A stretch of DNA of 64,000 nucleotides, from assembly GCA_037367355.1 (NCBI GenBank), contig JAVSCG010000040.1, positions 243,957 to 307,956 on the forward strand, given 5' to 3'. Source of the stretch: Neoscytalidium dimidiatum. Taxonomy: Eukaryota; Ascomycota; Dothideomycetes; Botryosphaeriales; Botryosphaeriaceae. The stretch's first letter is position 1, and every line of letters starts with the position of its first letter. Under the pieces are notes generated by a model, which ran no database searches, was not told the DNA's origin, and worked only from the letters and a program-made list of their open reading frames with translations. This document shows positions 9,299 to 20,482 of this stretch, one piece after another. Both the position numbers and the translations under genes were made by a program.

Positions 9299-9659
9299 TA
9301 TATATTTTTATTCGATACACAATAAAAATATTTATGATTCAAAATATACATAAAAAATATTGTTTTTGAAATATAAAGTAATAATTAACAAATTAATACC
9401 TATAACCTAACCTATAAATTAAAAAATTTTTAGATTACATTGTCATTAACATTAAAAAAAATATTACAAAAATTTAAAAAAACTATCATTTTTTTAAAAA
9501 ATATACTACAATTAGCCCTTTCGAAGGCGAGGTCCCCCTTATTATAAATAAAAAAAATATATTTCTTTCTAACAACTTTACCGGATAGACAAGCCCTTAA
9601 AAATCCGGAACTAGTTTGAAAACTAATACTGAACTTTTTTTAATAATTAAAAGTATATT

Positions 9660-9732
9660 AACCCTACAGGGATTCGAACCCTGGATCTAACAGTGAAAGA
9701 GTTATGACTTAACCAGACTTGTCGACAGGGTC
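9660..9732 (-). tRNA. trnE: tRNA-Glu (TTC)
   Basis: Acceptor GACCCTG/TAGGGTT with wobble pairs, anticodon loop CTTTCAC, T-arm CAGGG/CCCTG. Confidence 0.85.
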
Positions 9733-9984
9733 TTTTTATAATACTATATATTTAAAAATATTGAATTAAATAATAACCCAGAAACCTCTTGACAATAGGG
9801 TCTATTATAAACATAATATAAAAATGTTAAATTATATAATTCATATCCGAAAAATGACGATAAATTAGCGAATCTTTAAATATAAATAACATTTTAATAC
9901 TACCTAATAAGCTAATTCTTATTTTTATGTTACCCCTACGGGGGGGGCCCCCCCCCCAAACTTTTTTTTTTATTTATTATGTGT

Positions 9985-11180
9985 TGACACAATATAAAGA
10001 GCTTTAAACCTTATATATAAAACACTATTTTTAACTACAGTATGTTCTTTACATGATTTATTATTTCTAATAAACTACGTACATAAGACTCATCTACACT
10101 TAAGTGCTTAGATACAAATACTATAAATAAGAACTCTAAAGCTGTCCTTAGTATCATTATTAATTAAAAGGACAGCTTTATAATTAGGACTATTAATGGA
10201 TAAATTATTTATAGTTTCTCCCTTCCCTTGCTTCAAATGTTTACTATCTAAATTAGTATTACATATAAGTTCTTTAAATGCTTCAGTATATTTAAAGCAT
10301 TAATCTTTAGAATTAATAATATCTATATAAGCTTTACTATTAATTATTTATGTATAAAATATATTAGCTTTATGAATAATAAAGCCTTTACCTAAATAAT
10401 AATTAAATTTTTCTATCTCTTAACCAGGATTTCCGCAGGAAATAGATTTAGCAATAATATTATGATGAACTCCAATATAATTTGCAGCCTTTCTAACAGA
10501 TGTAAAAGATAAAATAGTATCTGCATTGTTATTCACTACAATAGCTTCATTTTGTTTGAAATCAGATAAAGATCCAGCTGTTTTTAAAATATTATACTCT
10601 GACTTTAACAAATTAAGATAAAAGTGTTCTTATCACTTAAGAACAGAACAACAACACTTTATCGCAATATTCTAAAATTTCTAATCTGAAATCAGAATAC
10701 CCATACATAATTAGTGCTTTATATATCATACCAGTGGGGCACCTTAAGAATGGGTCCCTGCTTCGCACCATTTGAAAATAATAATTGAAAAATGGAAATT
10801 TCATATTAATTTTAAAAAAATTATATTTTTTAAAATCACGCCTTATTTATAAGGCTGGGGGGGGACCCCACCTTAAAAACAATGAAAGGAAAGGAAGATA
10901 AAATCATTCCTTTCATTTTCTTTTTAAGGAACCAGCTATACATACGTATAGCGTGGTCCATTATTAATGAAATTAATAATGGACTATTATTTTTTTCAAT
11001 ACTTCTCTTTGTAAGTATGATACATTATAATAATTTATAAATTTATTGGATAAATTTAAAGCAAAACCTGCATAATTTTTACCTGAGCTTAAGCAAGTTC
11101 ATTTGTAAATACCTGTTTTCTTTATTTTCTTTAAAAATGGACATTTTTAAAGAGTCCGTATTAAAATAAGAAGGACCAGG
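9985..11180 (-). pseudogene. Decayed paralogue of the free GIY-YIG gene
   Basis: Fragments in order match the intact gene at 11963-12931: KNYAGFALNLSNKF, then ALIMYGYSDFRLEILEYCDK, SEYNILKTAGSLSDFKQ, SVRKAANYIGVHHNIIAKS, and a C-terminus with YLGKGF and KSCKEHTVV. Several stops and a GC palindrome group (about 10728-10975) interrupt it. Confidence 0.65.
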
Positions 11181-11340
11181 AACTGGTCTTGTTCAAATAT
11201 AAATATTTAAATATCTAAAAAATGCTATATTATTTCTAAAATTTCTCATAATTACTTTACACATGTTTTGTACTCAAAAAAAATAGTATATTTGAGTAAA
11301 TATGCATAAATTATAGTGTGGATTTGAACCACACAATAAA

Positions 11341-11383
11341 CCCTCCCCTTATTTTTTTTATAAAAAATAAGGGGAGGGGGGCT
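11341..11383. repeat. GC/AT palindrome
   Basis: CCCTCCCCTTATTTTTTTTA then AAAAAATAAGGGGAGGGGGG, a nearly perfect inverted repeat. It sits beside an isolated tRNA T-arm-like sequence (11318-11340). Confidence 0.7.
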
Positions 11384-11632
11384 GGTACAAAAAAAACATA
11401 AAGTACTATTCTATTGTTCATCGTATAAACAACTCACTATATACCTTATAAATTATCTACAGTAAAAAGAAAGACAAAAAATTAAACTACAATTTCATAT
11501 AAATCATCCCCTCTGCATTTTTCTATCTATAGAAAAAAATATAGAGTTATAATATAACTAGATCTAAAGAGGTTAACCTATTTATATTCTTCTTTATACT
11601 GTTTTAAATACTTTAAAACACTATTATCCAAA

Positions 11633-11676
11633 GGACGACTCGAACGTCCACGAGAATAACTCAGAAAAGCTTAAAT
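11633..11676 (-). pseudogene. 3' fragment of tRNA-Leu (TAA)
   Basis: Shares TTTAAGCTTTTCTGAGT and the variable and T-arms with trnL at 13490-13571; the 5' half is missing. Confidence 0.6.
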
Positions 11677-11962
11677 AAGAAAAGAAAAATTATTTTTGTA
11701 TTAATATGTGGGTGCCCCTACACCCGCACCCACACTTTCTTTATTAATAAGAAGTGATTAGTAAGCATCTACCCGTATTAAATTCAAATACCATTATGCC
11801 TTCCTTTTACCATGTTTAATAGCTAAATAGTTGTCCCATAATATAAGAGGGAAATAAAATTATTATTATTGTTCATTTAACAATATATAGATAACTCTAA
11901 AACCTTTAACATGGATTAAAAACTCTGCATGATAACATACTAATACAAAAATTAATATTTAA

Positions 11963-12931
11963 TTAATCATTTTTTCTTACTATAGTATGTCCTTTATACG
12001 ACTTACCATTTTTTATACACTTACTAAGAAAAGACACATCTACATCCAAATGTTTGGCTGCTAATGTTACGGAAGGGAATTCTAAAGTATACTTGGTGTC
12101 ATTGTTTGTTACAAGAACAGGTTTAGCATTAGAACTATTAGTAGATAATTTTTGTTTAGTTCTATCTGAAAGCTTACGTCCTATATTGGCAAGACGTATA
12201 CGCTCTTTGGACTCTTCTGTATGTTTAGAGTTAGACAGTTGAACATTTAGTGCTTTTTTATACAATTCACTATTTATAATCTCATCATGATTTATGTTAG
12301 AGGCGTGAACAGTAAACCCTTTACCTAGGTAAAACTTATTTTTAATAATTTGTTTAGCCAAATAACTATGATGAATACCAACATGGTCTGCAGCTTTTCT
12401 AATAGATGGAAATAGCAGAATTTCACCTGTTTTATTATTTTTTATAATAGTAGATTGAGAATCAGGATTTATTTCAACTAGTTTAAGCTTAGTTTCATTA
12501 GAAAGCTTACGCCCTAGATGCGCTATTTTCATAAGTTCCTTAGAAGCTTCACTGTGTTTAAATCCGGCCAGAGACCCTGCAGTCTTTAATATATTATACT
12601 CAGGGTTTAATAAATCTAAATAATATTGTTCTCTTTTTAAAAGAAGATCTGTATTACAATATTCTAAGATTTCTAATTTGAAATTAGAATACCCATACTT
12701 TATAATAGCTCTATATATTAAACTATTATTCTTTTTAATCTCTCTTTCTAAATAAGATAAATTATAATAACTTTTTAATCTTCTATTCAAATCTAAAGCA
12801 GAACCTACATAAGTTTTACCTGTAGATAGATTAGTTCATCTATAAATACCTGTTTTACCGAGATTATCTTTTAATATATTTTTTTTTTCTGTGTCAGAAT
12901 TTTTATAAGTTTTAATGGCTGTAATTTTCAT
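11963..12931 (-). CDS. Free-standing GIY-YIG homing endonuclease, intact
   Basis: 322 residues from the ATG at 12931. The N-terminus has NLGKTGIYRWTNLSTGKTYV (GIY and YIG motifs; W is TGA), then GSALDLNRRLKSYY with the catalytic Arg, then EILEYC and LLLKREQYYLDLL with the catalytic Glu. The C-terminal half carries two repeats of the DNA-binding type found in these enzymes (FPSIRKAADHVGIHHSYLAK and FPSVTLAAKHLDVDVSFLSK). It is not inside a recognisable intron: it lies between trnL(TAA) and a trnL fragment, so it may be an intergenic mobile gene. It is one of the few full-length endonuclease frames here. Confidence 0.85.
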
Positions 12932-13361
12932 GATTGTTATATAGAAATAAATAGTTAATGCCCACTAGACTATATTATATTATATTATGATGTTAAAAAT
13001 TAAAGGTATGGTTATCTGCCCTCTCTGTAATCTTTTATTTTATAAAAAATGAGTGGAAGACAGATAGTAATAAAAACTAGTCTATTACTACCTTAAAGAT
13101 TCATATATTGAGAACATAAGGCTGTTAATATTTTAATATATTTTTAATATTATATTTACTGCAACAAAAAGGTGTAGAAAGGATTTATAAATAAATCCTC
13201 TTACATAGCACGTAGCGAGGGAAAAAGAATTTTTATCAACATATGGTAATTAACTAATAGATAATTATATCTATTAACATTTAGAAAGAAAAAAATATAT
13301 ATATAAGTAATTAAAAATAGTTAAATAATAACACCAAATAATCAATATATAAAAAACATAT

Positions 13362-13396
13362 AGTCTCTAGTAACACCTCGCATATCCGCGAGGTAC
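13362..13396. repeat. Conserved hairpin, copy 1
   Basis: AGTCTCTAGTAACACCTCGC then ATATCCGCGAGGTAC. Copies at 43217-43251 and 45258-45290 have CCACGC/GCGTGG in place of CCTCGC/GCGAGG, a paired change that keeps the stem. Confidence 0.6.
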
Positions 13397-13489
13397 AATA
13401 ATACATTTTTTTATTTAATTAAAAAAGAATAATTTAATCCCGTAAAGAAATATAACTAATATATGTTGAATACATATCATTAGCTATAT

Positions 13490-13571
13490 ACCTGAGGGGT
13501 GACTTGAACACCCACGAGTGTGACTCAGAAAAGCTTAAATTTTCCCTGTATTCCAATTTCAGCACTCAGGT
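13490..13571 (-). tRNA. trnL: tRNA-Leu (TAA)
   Basis: Class II; acceptor ACCTGAG/CTCAGGT, anticodon stem GAAAA/TTTTC with loop TTTAAGC. Confidence 0.9.
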
Positions 13572-14732
13572 TCTATATAGTAGTAAATAAATATAATATT
13601 TATACTCTATTATATATAAGAAGCAACTACTCATATTCTCTAATATTTAATAAAGGAAAGGTAGATATCAATACTCATAAGCGTAAAGATCTATAAAGGT
13701 AATTACTAATAACATACTCCATATGTTTGAACATATATACAGTTGAATTACAAAATTACAAAGATGAACTAGACGAGAGAGAAGTCTACCATTCCAGCAC
13801 TTGGATTTAATCAAAAATAAAGCTGAAGACTATAAAACTTAGTTTCATACACAATCACAAAATATGAAAGTAAACTAATTATCCCGGATGCCACAAAAAG
13901 ACGTACTATCTATATCCGGTAGGGTTAACTGAGCATAGTTTGGAAAGTTACTTCCAGATAGGATCAATCGCTATACTCTATCTTCCTCTTCAATTTTCTT
14001 TCCCCATCATTTATATATATATAAATGACTTAAAAAAAAATTCAATAAAACTAATTAAAAAAGTAAATAAATAATTAAGACTATAAAAATATAATAAAGC
14101 ACTCCTATAATTAATTAATAAAAAAAATCAATAGATAAAAAAAAATATTTATTTTTATTATATGGTATAAAGTCTACCAATTTTAGCCCTCGGATTAATA
14201 TATAACTATAAATATTTATTTACAATTATGTATAATAATTTCGTCTTTGTTGTAAAGATGTATAAAATTTTTTTAAACTTTACGTATATACACGAAGGTT
14301 TAAACTATATTTATAATAAATAATAAGTAAAAATATAAGTGATTTTAGCTCCAACATCTAAATTTTTTATTTATACGCACCTACCTCCCTCATTTCATTA
14401 ATGAAGAGGTATAGTATATAGACCCTCACTCTTAGCAGAAATACTAGTAATTTGAAAAAAAAAAATAAAAAAATCAGTAAATACTAACCTTACAAATTAC
14501 TTTTTTTTACAACAACTAAAAAAAATTGTATATCCTTTACAATATATATATTTACCACCTATAAAATGAGTGTTTACACTAAATTATACAACATATAGAT
14601 AAATATTTAATATAAAGATGAGGTACCTATAGGCTTTATTTTTTTGTTACTAACAAATACGAAAATTCGAAATTATATAATGCAATAAAAAAAAGAATTT
14701 TTATATGAAAAATAAAGAAATTATACTAATGT
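13572..14732. other. AT-rich spacer
   Basis: No gene, rRNA piece or GC palindrome recognised; long AT runs and short direct repeats only. Confidence 0.5.
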
Positions 14733-14804
14733 AAGGCCAAAGTGAGTTGAACACTTATCTGAGCTATCATGAGCAGCTTGCTTTACCTATTAAGCTATAG
14801 CCTT
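14733..14804 (-). tRNA. trnM: tRNA-Met (CAT), second type
   Basis: Acceptor AAGGCTA/TGGCCTT, anticodon stem AGCTG/TAGCT with loop CTCATGA, T-arm AAGTG/CACTT. Confidence 0.85.
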
Positions 14805-14852
14805 AAAACATAATCCAGATATTTTTTTTAATCTTGCAAATATTATGTATAA

Positions 14853-14922
14853 GCCCAGTACGAGATTTGCACTCATATCTTCCGATTACAAAACGGGTGC
14901 ATTACTATTATGCAAACCAGGC
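14853..14922 (-). tRNA. trnT: tRNA-Thr (TGT)
   Basis: Acceptor GCCTGGT/ACTGGGC with two wobbles, anticodon loop TTTGTAA on a CCGT/TCGG stem. Confidence 0.75.
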
Positions 14923-14961
14923 ATGTTTAAAATTTATATATTCTATCGCACGTAGAAATAA

Positions 14962-15031
14962 TGCGGACAAAGGATTTGCACCTCTATATACTGGGCATGA
15001 ACCAGTTATGTTACTATTACATCAATCCGCA
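14962..15031 (-). tRNA. trnM: tRNA-Met (CAT), third type
   Basis: Acceptor TGCGGAT/GTCCGCA, anticodon stem ACTGG/CCAGT with loop TTCATGC. It lies directly 3' of rnl. One of the CAT tRNAs may be the initiator or an Ile-type tRNA. Confidence 0.85.
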
Positions 15032-15689
15032 TAAAATGATATTTTCGATAAGTATGTTATTTAGTTAATAATAATATTAGTACTTTATACCTAAAAGAAT
15101 TAAAACTCTTTCAGCTAAAGCCTATAAATACTTAAAAAGTAATATTCGTAGTATTCCACTACATATATTTAAGAGTATCCTAAGGTAAGTTTCGTGCCTA
15201 TATGCATTCAGCACTTATCTTTAACTAACATAGCTTTCCTGCCATGCCTATACTATAAATATATACTTGAGTAAAAGCAATACCCATAATCTGATTAATC
15301 AGATTATTTTTTTTTTCAATTTTCTTTCTTTCTTTCAGAAAGAAAGATCAGGCAAAAGCCAATGACTAATATTAAGCGTATAAACAACAGGTAAACCAGA
15401 GGTTAACATACCCAACTCCTTTCGTACGAAGGGGCTATCCTTATTTTACTCTAATTTCCTCTAGAAGATAGAAACCATACTGTCTCACGACGTATTTACA
15501 ATTTGTTATAGGATTAGAGTTAGTCTAATCTTCAACAGATTTCGCTGTTGTTCAGACTATGTCTTACAATCATTATTATTATTTAGCTATTATAATTTAT
15601 TAAAGAGAAAATAAGAAAATATTACGAAATGCCATAGAATGGTATAGAAACAATAATATGTTAACTATTTACTATTCTACAAGCATATA

Positions 15690-16543
15690 TTAAATTAGAC
15701 CTTTTATTTTACAATAATCAAAAGAATCTGTATCAGATTGTACCACACCTAATTTGTAGTACATAAAAGGGTGCATATGAGGTAAAACAAGATCTCTTAT
15801 TTTCGTAAGTTGATCTTTACCTATTACTAGCATATATTGATCACTTCTGTCATGAACAGCACGAATCAAGATATTTAATTTAGAATTAATAGCGGAAGCA
15901 AGTCTTTAAACTTCTTCTTTAGTGAAACTATTGGTATAAATTCTAATAATATGGTCTGGAAGTTTAATGTTTCCATCCCCCATAATAAGATGAGCTAAAC
16001 CTACTGGAGTAATTAACTCTTCTATATTGACAGGTATACATTTAACAAATTTTCCTGAGTTTAATTTATAAAACATATTATAATAATACACAAATAAAGG
16101 TAAACTTTGTGTTTTAAATTTAATAATCATATTATTACTTTTAGTCCCGAAGGGGACTTCCCCCTTTTGGGAAGGCCACTGAAGGGACCTCCCCGATAGG
16201 GGAAGTTTTTTTATTATAAACACTTTACCGGTGGGACCGGTAAGGTCCCTCCGGGACAGGCCCTTTATAATGCGGGACTAGTCACATCAGGACTAGAACC
16301 TATATAAGGCTCAAATAGATTATATAAATGTAAAAGATAAGATGCATGTTTAAGTCCAAATATAACAGACAGACGGGCTGCACTAGTTATACTTGATCTT
16401 TCCAAGCTACCGTCACTTAAAAGTAATCCAATGAGTACTTCATGTAAGTATTTTGGTAATGTAGCCTTACTACGGTAACTTCTAACATAATCTTCAAGTT
16501 TATTAAGTGAATTTAAAAATCTAATAATTGTTGTTCTTGTCAT
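15690..16543 (-). pseudogene. LAGLIDADG_2-type endonuclease, broken by GC inserts
   Basis: From ATG 16543: KYLHEVLIGLLLSDGSLERS (motif 1), then two adjacent GC palindromes (16141-16276) that bring a stop and a frame change, then SLPLFVYYYNMFYKLNSGKF and VGLAHLIMGDGNIKLPDHII (motif 2), a TAA after TNSFTKEEV, and DQYMLVIGKDQLTKIRDLVL to the TAA at 15690. Both motifs are intact but the gene is interrupted three times. Confidence 0.65.
16141..16276. repeat. Two adjacent GC palindromes inside a HEG
   Basis: AGTCCCGAAGGGGACTTCCC ... GAAGGGACCTCCCC, and ACCGGTGGGACCGGTAAGGT ... GGGACAGGCCC. Both belong to the AGTCCC/GGGACT family. Confidence 0.75.
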
Positions 16544-17360
16544 GGGTTTTAATTAATAATGACTATAATATATTTTCATATATTGTGAATCTAGTCTATA
16601 TAATATTAAATACTATTTAATTATTATATTAATGTAGTGACTATCGCTCTTTAAAAGCAGTCCATCACTCTTACAAGTATCTAAAACATACTTGAGTAAA
16701 ATATTGACGCAACGAGAGAAATTAAATTATAAGCTAAATAATATATATATATTATAGATTGCATTGGGCACTTATTAAGGTTAAACCTTTAGTCGTTGAA
16801 CGTTATTTACTTAAATATCTAAGTAAATCTTCGCTGCAAGTAGGCGTACAATCAGCACGTTGTTCTTGCAATTCACCCAATTTAAATAACTACTAATATA
16901 AAGTAGAAATTATGGGCTAAAAATAACCCAGCTCGTGTAGCTCTTTAATCGACGAACAGTCGTACCCTTCATGATTCCTGCATTCATGTGGATGAGCTAA
17001 GCCGACATCGCTAAATTATTAATCCTTAAGTATCCCTAAGATTTAGACTATATCTTCATCCAGTATTCGAGAGTAGAATATTATTCTGGATGTAGGCGTT
17101 TAGTCGTTGAGGGTGTTTATAAAACTTAAACTTCCCTGCTGATTGTAACCATGACTTAGTCATGGCAAGTTCCAGCATATAGCCTACTTCTAATCTTATA
17201 TTGCTATAAGAAATCCCCGATGTCACAATATTTAGTTTTTTTATATATAAGAAGTCTATTAATTTACATATTTTTGTGTAATTTATAAAGAAAAGATGAA
17301 TGAACATATTGTGTAATTAACAGCTTAATGTTATCAAAAGAGTTTTTACCTATGTAGAAT

Positions 17361-17425
17361 CGTCCCTCCGGAGGAGGGAGGAATCCACGCCCCCCGTGGG
17401 GGGGGGCTAGATTCTATGATACAAT
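17361..17425. repeat. GC palindrome splitting a HEG C-terminus
   Basis: GTCCCTCCGGAGGAGGGAGG plus CCCCCCGTGGGGGGGG, bordered by TAGAATC on the left and AGATTCTA on the right, which are inverted copies of the target. Confidence 0.7.
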
Positions 17426-17737
17426 CTATCAGCTCTACCCTTTTTATAATGGATAGAACATTTAGCATTATAAAGATTAGCTAATATTTGAATTAATAAT
17501 TCAACTTCAGCTAAAGTATAGTTATCTGTACATAGAGTAATACCTCCTCTTTTAACTAATTGACCGTCATCACAAATCCAGAAAGCTAATGCTCTCGGAG
17601 TTAACTATTGTTGTAAACCTAAAGGTAATACTTTATTACCATTTGATAAAAACATACTAGCTAAAGGAAAAAGTAACTCAGAATTATGAGTCTTAAAATA
17701 AATAGAGCCATTAACACTATTATATCTAGAATCTTTT

Positions 17738-17822
17738 CTAGTCCCGAAGGGGACTGTCCCTTTGGTCAGGCCCCTGAAGGGACCTTCCCTCATTTTTTTT
17801 CTCCCAAAAAAAAATTAGGGAA
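17738..17822. repeat. GC palindrome plus AT hairpin inside a HEG
   Basis: AGTCCCGAAGGGGACTGTCC and CCCTGAAGGGACCTTCCCT followed by CATTTTTTTTCTCCCAAAAA. Confidence 0.7.
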
Positions 17823-18371
17823 AGAGTAATACTTAATATCATGTAAACCTACACCTGCATTTTTCAATGTTTGGTATATAAACATAATATAATCCTCGTG
17901 CTTAGTAGTTTGTTCAAAAGTAATAAATGCTTTATCACCTCCAGATACTCCAATATGAGCATCACCTAATAAACAACCAATTAACATATCTCTTATATTA
18001 TAATCAAATTTGATTAAGTTTTTCATTTAAGTAGCTACTAAAGAAATTTTATTTAAAATACACTATCTATTGTGAATAAAAAAATTATTTTTTTTTTCAA
18101 GGTGCCAAACTGCGCACTCAATTTGTACTCTCTGGCGCAATTAGCCTGTTCAATTTATGTTAAAATAAAGGTTTATCCTTTATTCCTCTTTTCACAAAGA
18201 GGTTCAGACTATGTCTTCGTAATACTTCAAACTTAAAAATTTTTATCTAATTAAATTATAGATTTTATATGACTTTATATTTTATATATTTTTTTTTCTA
18301 TTTCCTGCGGAAATCCCCTTAAGAATTTCTAAGGAAATCCCCTTTATTATCAGGGGATAGAAATAATAAAG

Positions 18372-18640
18372 TTAAGGTAACTTAAATCTCATTTTAGGTA
18401 TAATATCTATTAAAGATAAAAAAAAGTAGGATAGCTATCAAATTTAATAACTATAACCTTTTTACTTTTATTAGAACAAACCTCCACCTGTAGACCAAAT
18501 TTAGCCCCTAACTGATCCGCCATGGTAGATACTTCAGACTCTTTAAAACTCTGAGTAATAAGTACAATACTCTTATTTTTAGAGTTTTTATTATAATCCA
18601 ATTTACCTCCATCATCGCCTGGAGAGCCGAACTTATTGAA
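18372..18640 (-). pseudogene. LAGLIDADG endonuclease, C-terminal part
   Basis: Starts abruptly at the second catalytic motif as GDDGGKLDYNKNSKNKS, then IVLITQSFKESEVSTMADQL, GAKFGLQVEV, KKVIVIKFDSYPTFFYL and a TAA at 18372. The matching N-terminal part is at 19920-20406; between them lies the atp6/GIY-YIG unit. Confidence 0.65.
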
Positions 18641-18829
18641 ACAAAAAGACTTAATTACGAAGTATCTTTACTATGTAATACTTCTTAAATAATTTAACTA
18701 CACCTTTCTCTTTTTGCACCTTTTCGTTATACTTTAGTGCTTTAATATCACTATTTAAAGCTTCAGCTGCATTACGTAATGAAGAATAGGTTACGGTAGT
18801 GTTTGTTCTTTCGTCTGTAACCTCTACCT

Positions 18830-18892
18830 TGATACCCCAAAGGGGGCCAACTTTTTTTATTTAATGCTAGTCCCCAAAAGGGGCAAGCATAC
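18830..18892. repeat. Small GC palindromes in the GIY-YIG relic
   Basis: CCCCAAAGGGGG and AGTCCCCAAAAGGGG separated by an AT tract; they break the frame after KRMLAPFGD. Confidence 0.6.
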
Positions 18893-19350
18893 GTTTTCTA
18901 GCTGCCATTCTCTGTTCTTCACTATTAGCTCATTTAGCAAGATTTTCTTTAACTAAAGCTATTTGTTCAGGTGTAAATACCCAAGCTTTAAATTTAGCCA
19001 AAGTCTCTTCTGTATGAGTATAACCTAAAGTTGAGCCAGCAATCTTTAAAATATTGTACTCTGGTTTAAGAAGATCTAGATAGTACTGTTCTCTTTCAAC
19101 AGCCTTATTCGGCTCACAATATTCAAGAATTTCGAATTTAAATTGGGAATATCCGTATTTTAAAATCGCTTTACTTATTCTCATATTATTCTTTGTAAGA
19201 GAATTATAATTGAAATAATATCTTAATCTTCTAGCCAGATCTACACTACTTCCAACATATGTTTCTCCAGTTACTAAATTAGTTCATCTAGAAACACCTG
19301 ATTTGTTTCTGTTTTCATCAATAATGTTTTCTTTATTAACATCTGAATTA

Positions 19351-19403
19351 GTCCCGCGCGCGCAGCGCGCAGGGACCTGTGGGGACCCCAAACCCCCCCG
19401 GGA
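19351..19403. repeat. GC palindrome in the GIY-YIG relic
   Basis: AGTCCCGCGCGCGCAGCGCG plus GGGGACCCC; inserted between VVVYP and NSDVNKENI and changing the frame. Confidence 0.7.
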
Positions 19404-19919
19404 TAAACTACTACAGGTAAAACTGAAGACATATAAATCGTAATATCGATTAAGGTTGAAAAAGAGCAGGAATAGTTTTGGCTTGTTGAAGAAGCAAAAC
19501 TGTGAAGCATATAATTACTACTCATTCAATTATAAATGTACGGTAGCATGCTTATTAAATTATTTACCAAAATAAAAACAAATAATGCGTATATAATAGG
19601 TAAATACATCTGTCCTATTATAACATCTATATTACATACTACTGATCTGTTATTAGATATAACTTTATTGTAATTAGTAACTAATGCTATAAAAGAAAAA
19701 TTATATTTACTCCTATTGTAATATATAATCCTATATTTGTTGTTGAAACATGAGAGTTAAAGCTTAAATTTTCTAATAAAATAGTAGTATGCATACAAAG
19801 ATAAAAAATAAATATTATTTAAAATACACCACCTCTACTCTCGTAGAGAGAGAGAAAGGTCTTAGCCGTCTTGTGGCGCCCGAGACTAAAAAAAATTTAA
19901 TAAAAAATTATTAGTTTTT

Positions 19920-20406
19920 TTTGATAGGTGTTAAATGATCTTTAATCAAATCTGGAGTAATAATTTTCTTATTCTAATTATATAAAAATAATTGAACTAA
20001 ATAATTAAAGGCTTCATGACTTAAAGTTTGAAATCCTCAATTAAGAACTTCATTACCTGAAGGGCTTAATCTAAGCTTTTCATGTAGTTTCGATAAAACC
20101 CATCTATCAAACACACTGAAAACATGATGTAAATAAACTTTATGTTTACTTATTTCACTCAAATTTCATTCTAAAAGTTTTACCTTTATTTTGAGTCTGC
20201 AAGCTAGCATCACCTAACATAAGTCCAACTGCTGCTTCCTTTTCAATCTGTGACAAACTACCTAGCGAATCCTTATATTGTTTTAACAATTTGCTATTAG
20301 GTCCTAACCCTAATACCTGAGACTTGCTAATCTTATTTGTAACAGTAGAATGAAACCTTACTTTATTATTTATATTAATATTAGTATTAACTACAATATT
20401 CATCAT
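19920..20406 (-). pseudogene. LAGLIDADG endonuclease, N-terminal part
   Basis: SLGSLSQIEKEAAVGLMLGD (motif 1), ASLQTQNKGKTFRMKFEW, a one-base frame change near 20150, then VYLHHVFSVFDRWVLSKLHE, GNEVLNWGFQTLSHEAFNYL, and LIKDHLTPI where the second motif should follow. Two stops are also present. The continuation is at 18372-18640. Confidence 0.65.
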
Positions 20407-20442
20407 AATTTCGTTGTAAAATAATTTTTTTTTTCACTATTA

Positions 20443-20482
20443 CTAGTCCCCTCTCTCTTACAGAGAGAGAGGGGGGACTAGT
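20443..20482. repeat. GC palindrome
   Basis: CTAGTCCCCTCTCTCTTACA then GAGAGAGAGGGGGGACTAG, a nearly perfect inverted repeat. Confidence 0.75.

Larger units (their letters stand above)
15499..16924 (-). other. rnl group I intron at about L2574
   Basis: 5' exon ends GAGCTGGGTT at 16925, intron ends with G at 15499, 3' exon starts TAAATACGTCGTGAG. The 3' core has AAGACATAGTCTGAACAACA, a typical group I P7/P8 element. Hosts a broken LAGLIDADG gene. Confidence 0.7.
17264..18026 (-). pseudogene. LAGLIDADG_2-type endonuclease, broken
   Basis: From ATG 18026: DMLIGCLLGDAHIGVSGGDK (motif 1); a GC palindrome (17738-17822) alters the next part; TAG at about 17607; then LTPRALAFWICDDGQLVKRG (motif 2) and CSIHYKKGRADRLYHRI, where a second palindrome (17361-17425) is inserted, after which YVGKNSFDNIKLLITQYVHS resumes and stops at 17264. 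Removing the second insert would restore a normal RIYIGKNSF-like segment. Confidence 0.65.
17011..18099 (-). other. rnl group I intron at about L2500
   Basis: Exons GCAGTTTGGCACCT (to 18100) and CGATGTCGGC (from 17010) flank it, i.e. the insertion is in the peptidyl transferase loop just before the base equivalent to C2501. Ends in G at 17011; 3' core GAAGATATAGTCTAAATC. Hosts a broken LAGLIDADG gene. Confidence 0.75.
18651..19794 (-). pseudogene. atp6 fragment fused to a GIY-YIG endonuclease, inserted in a HEG
   Basis: 19794 to about 19690 reads ENLSFNSHVSTTNIGLYITI and a TAG; after a frame change TNYNKVISNN and then GQMYLPIIYALFVFILVNNL, ISMLPY follow. These match the N-terminal third of ATP synthase subunit a (atp6), with an internal deletion. 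The same frame runs on through a leader (MSSNYMLHSF...SVLPVVVYP) into a GIY-YIG enzyme: NKSGVSRWTNLVTGETYVGS, RRLRYYFNYN, EILEYCEPNKAVEREQYYLD, KPEYNILKIAGSTLGY. GC palindromes (19351-19403 and 18830-18892) interrupt it. The C-terminus (YSSLRNAAEALNSDIKALKY) resembles that of 22700-23764. The LAGLIDADG gene resumes within 15 bases of the stop. Confidence 0.6.

Noticed and set aside
11318..11340. A tRNA ending in TGTGG-TTCAAAT-CCACA
   Set aside because: Only a T-arm is clear; no matching acceptor 5' strand or anticodon arm was found beyond the adjacent GC palindrome.
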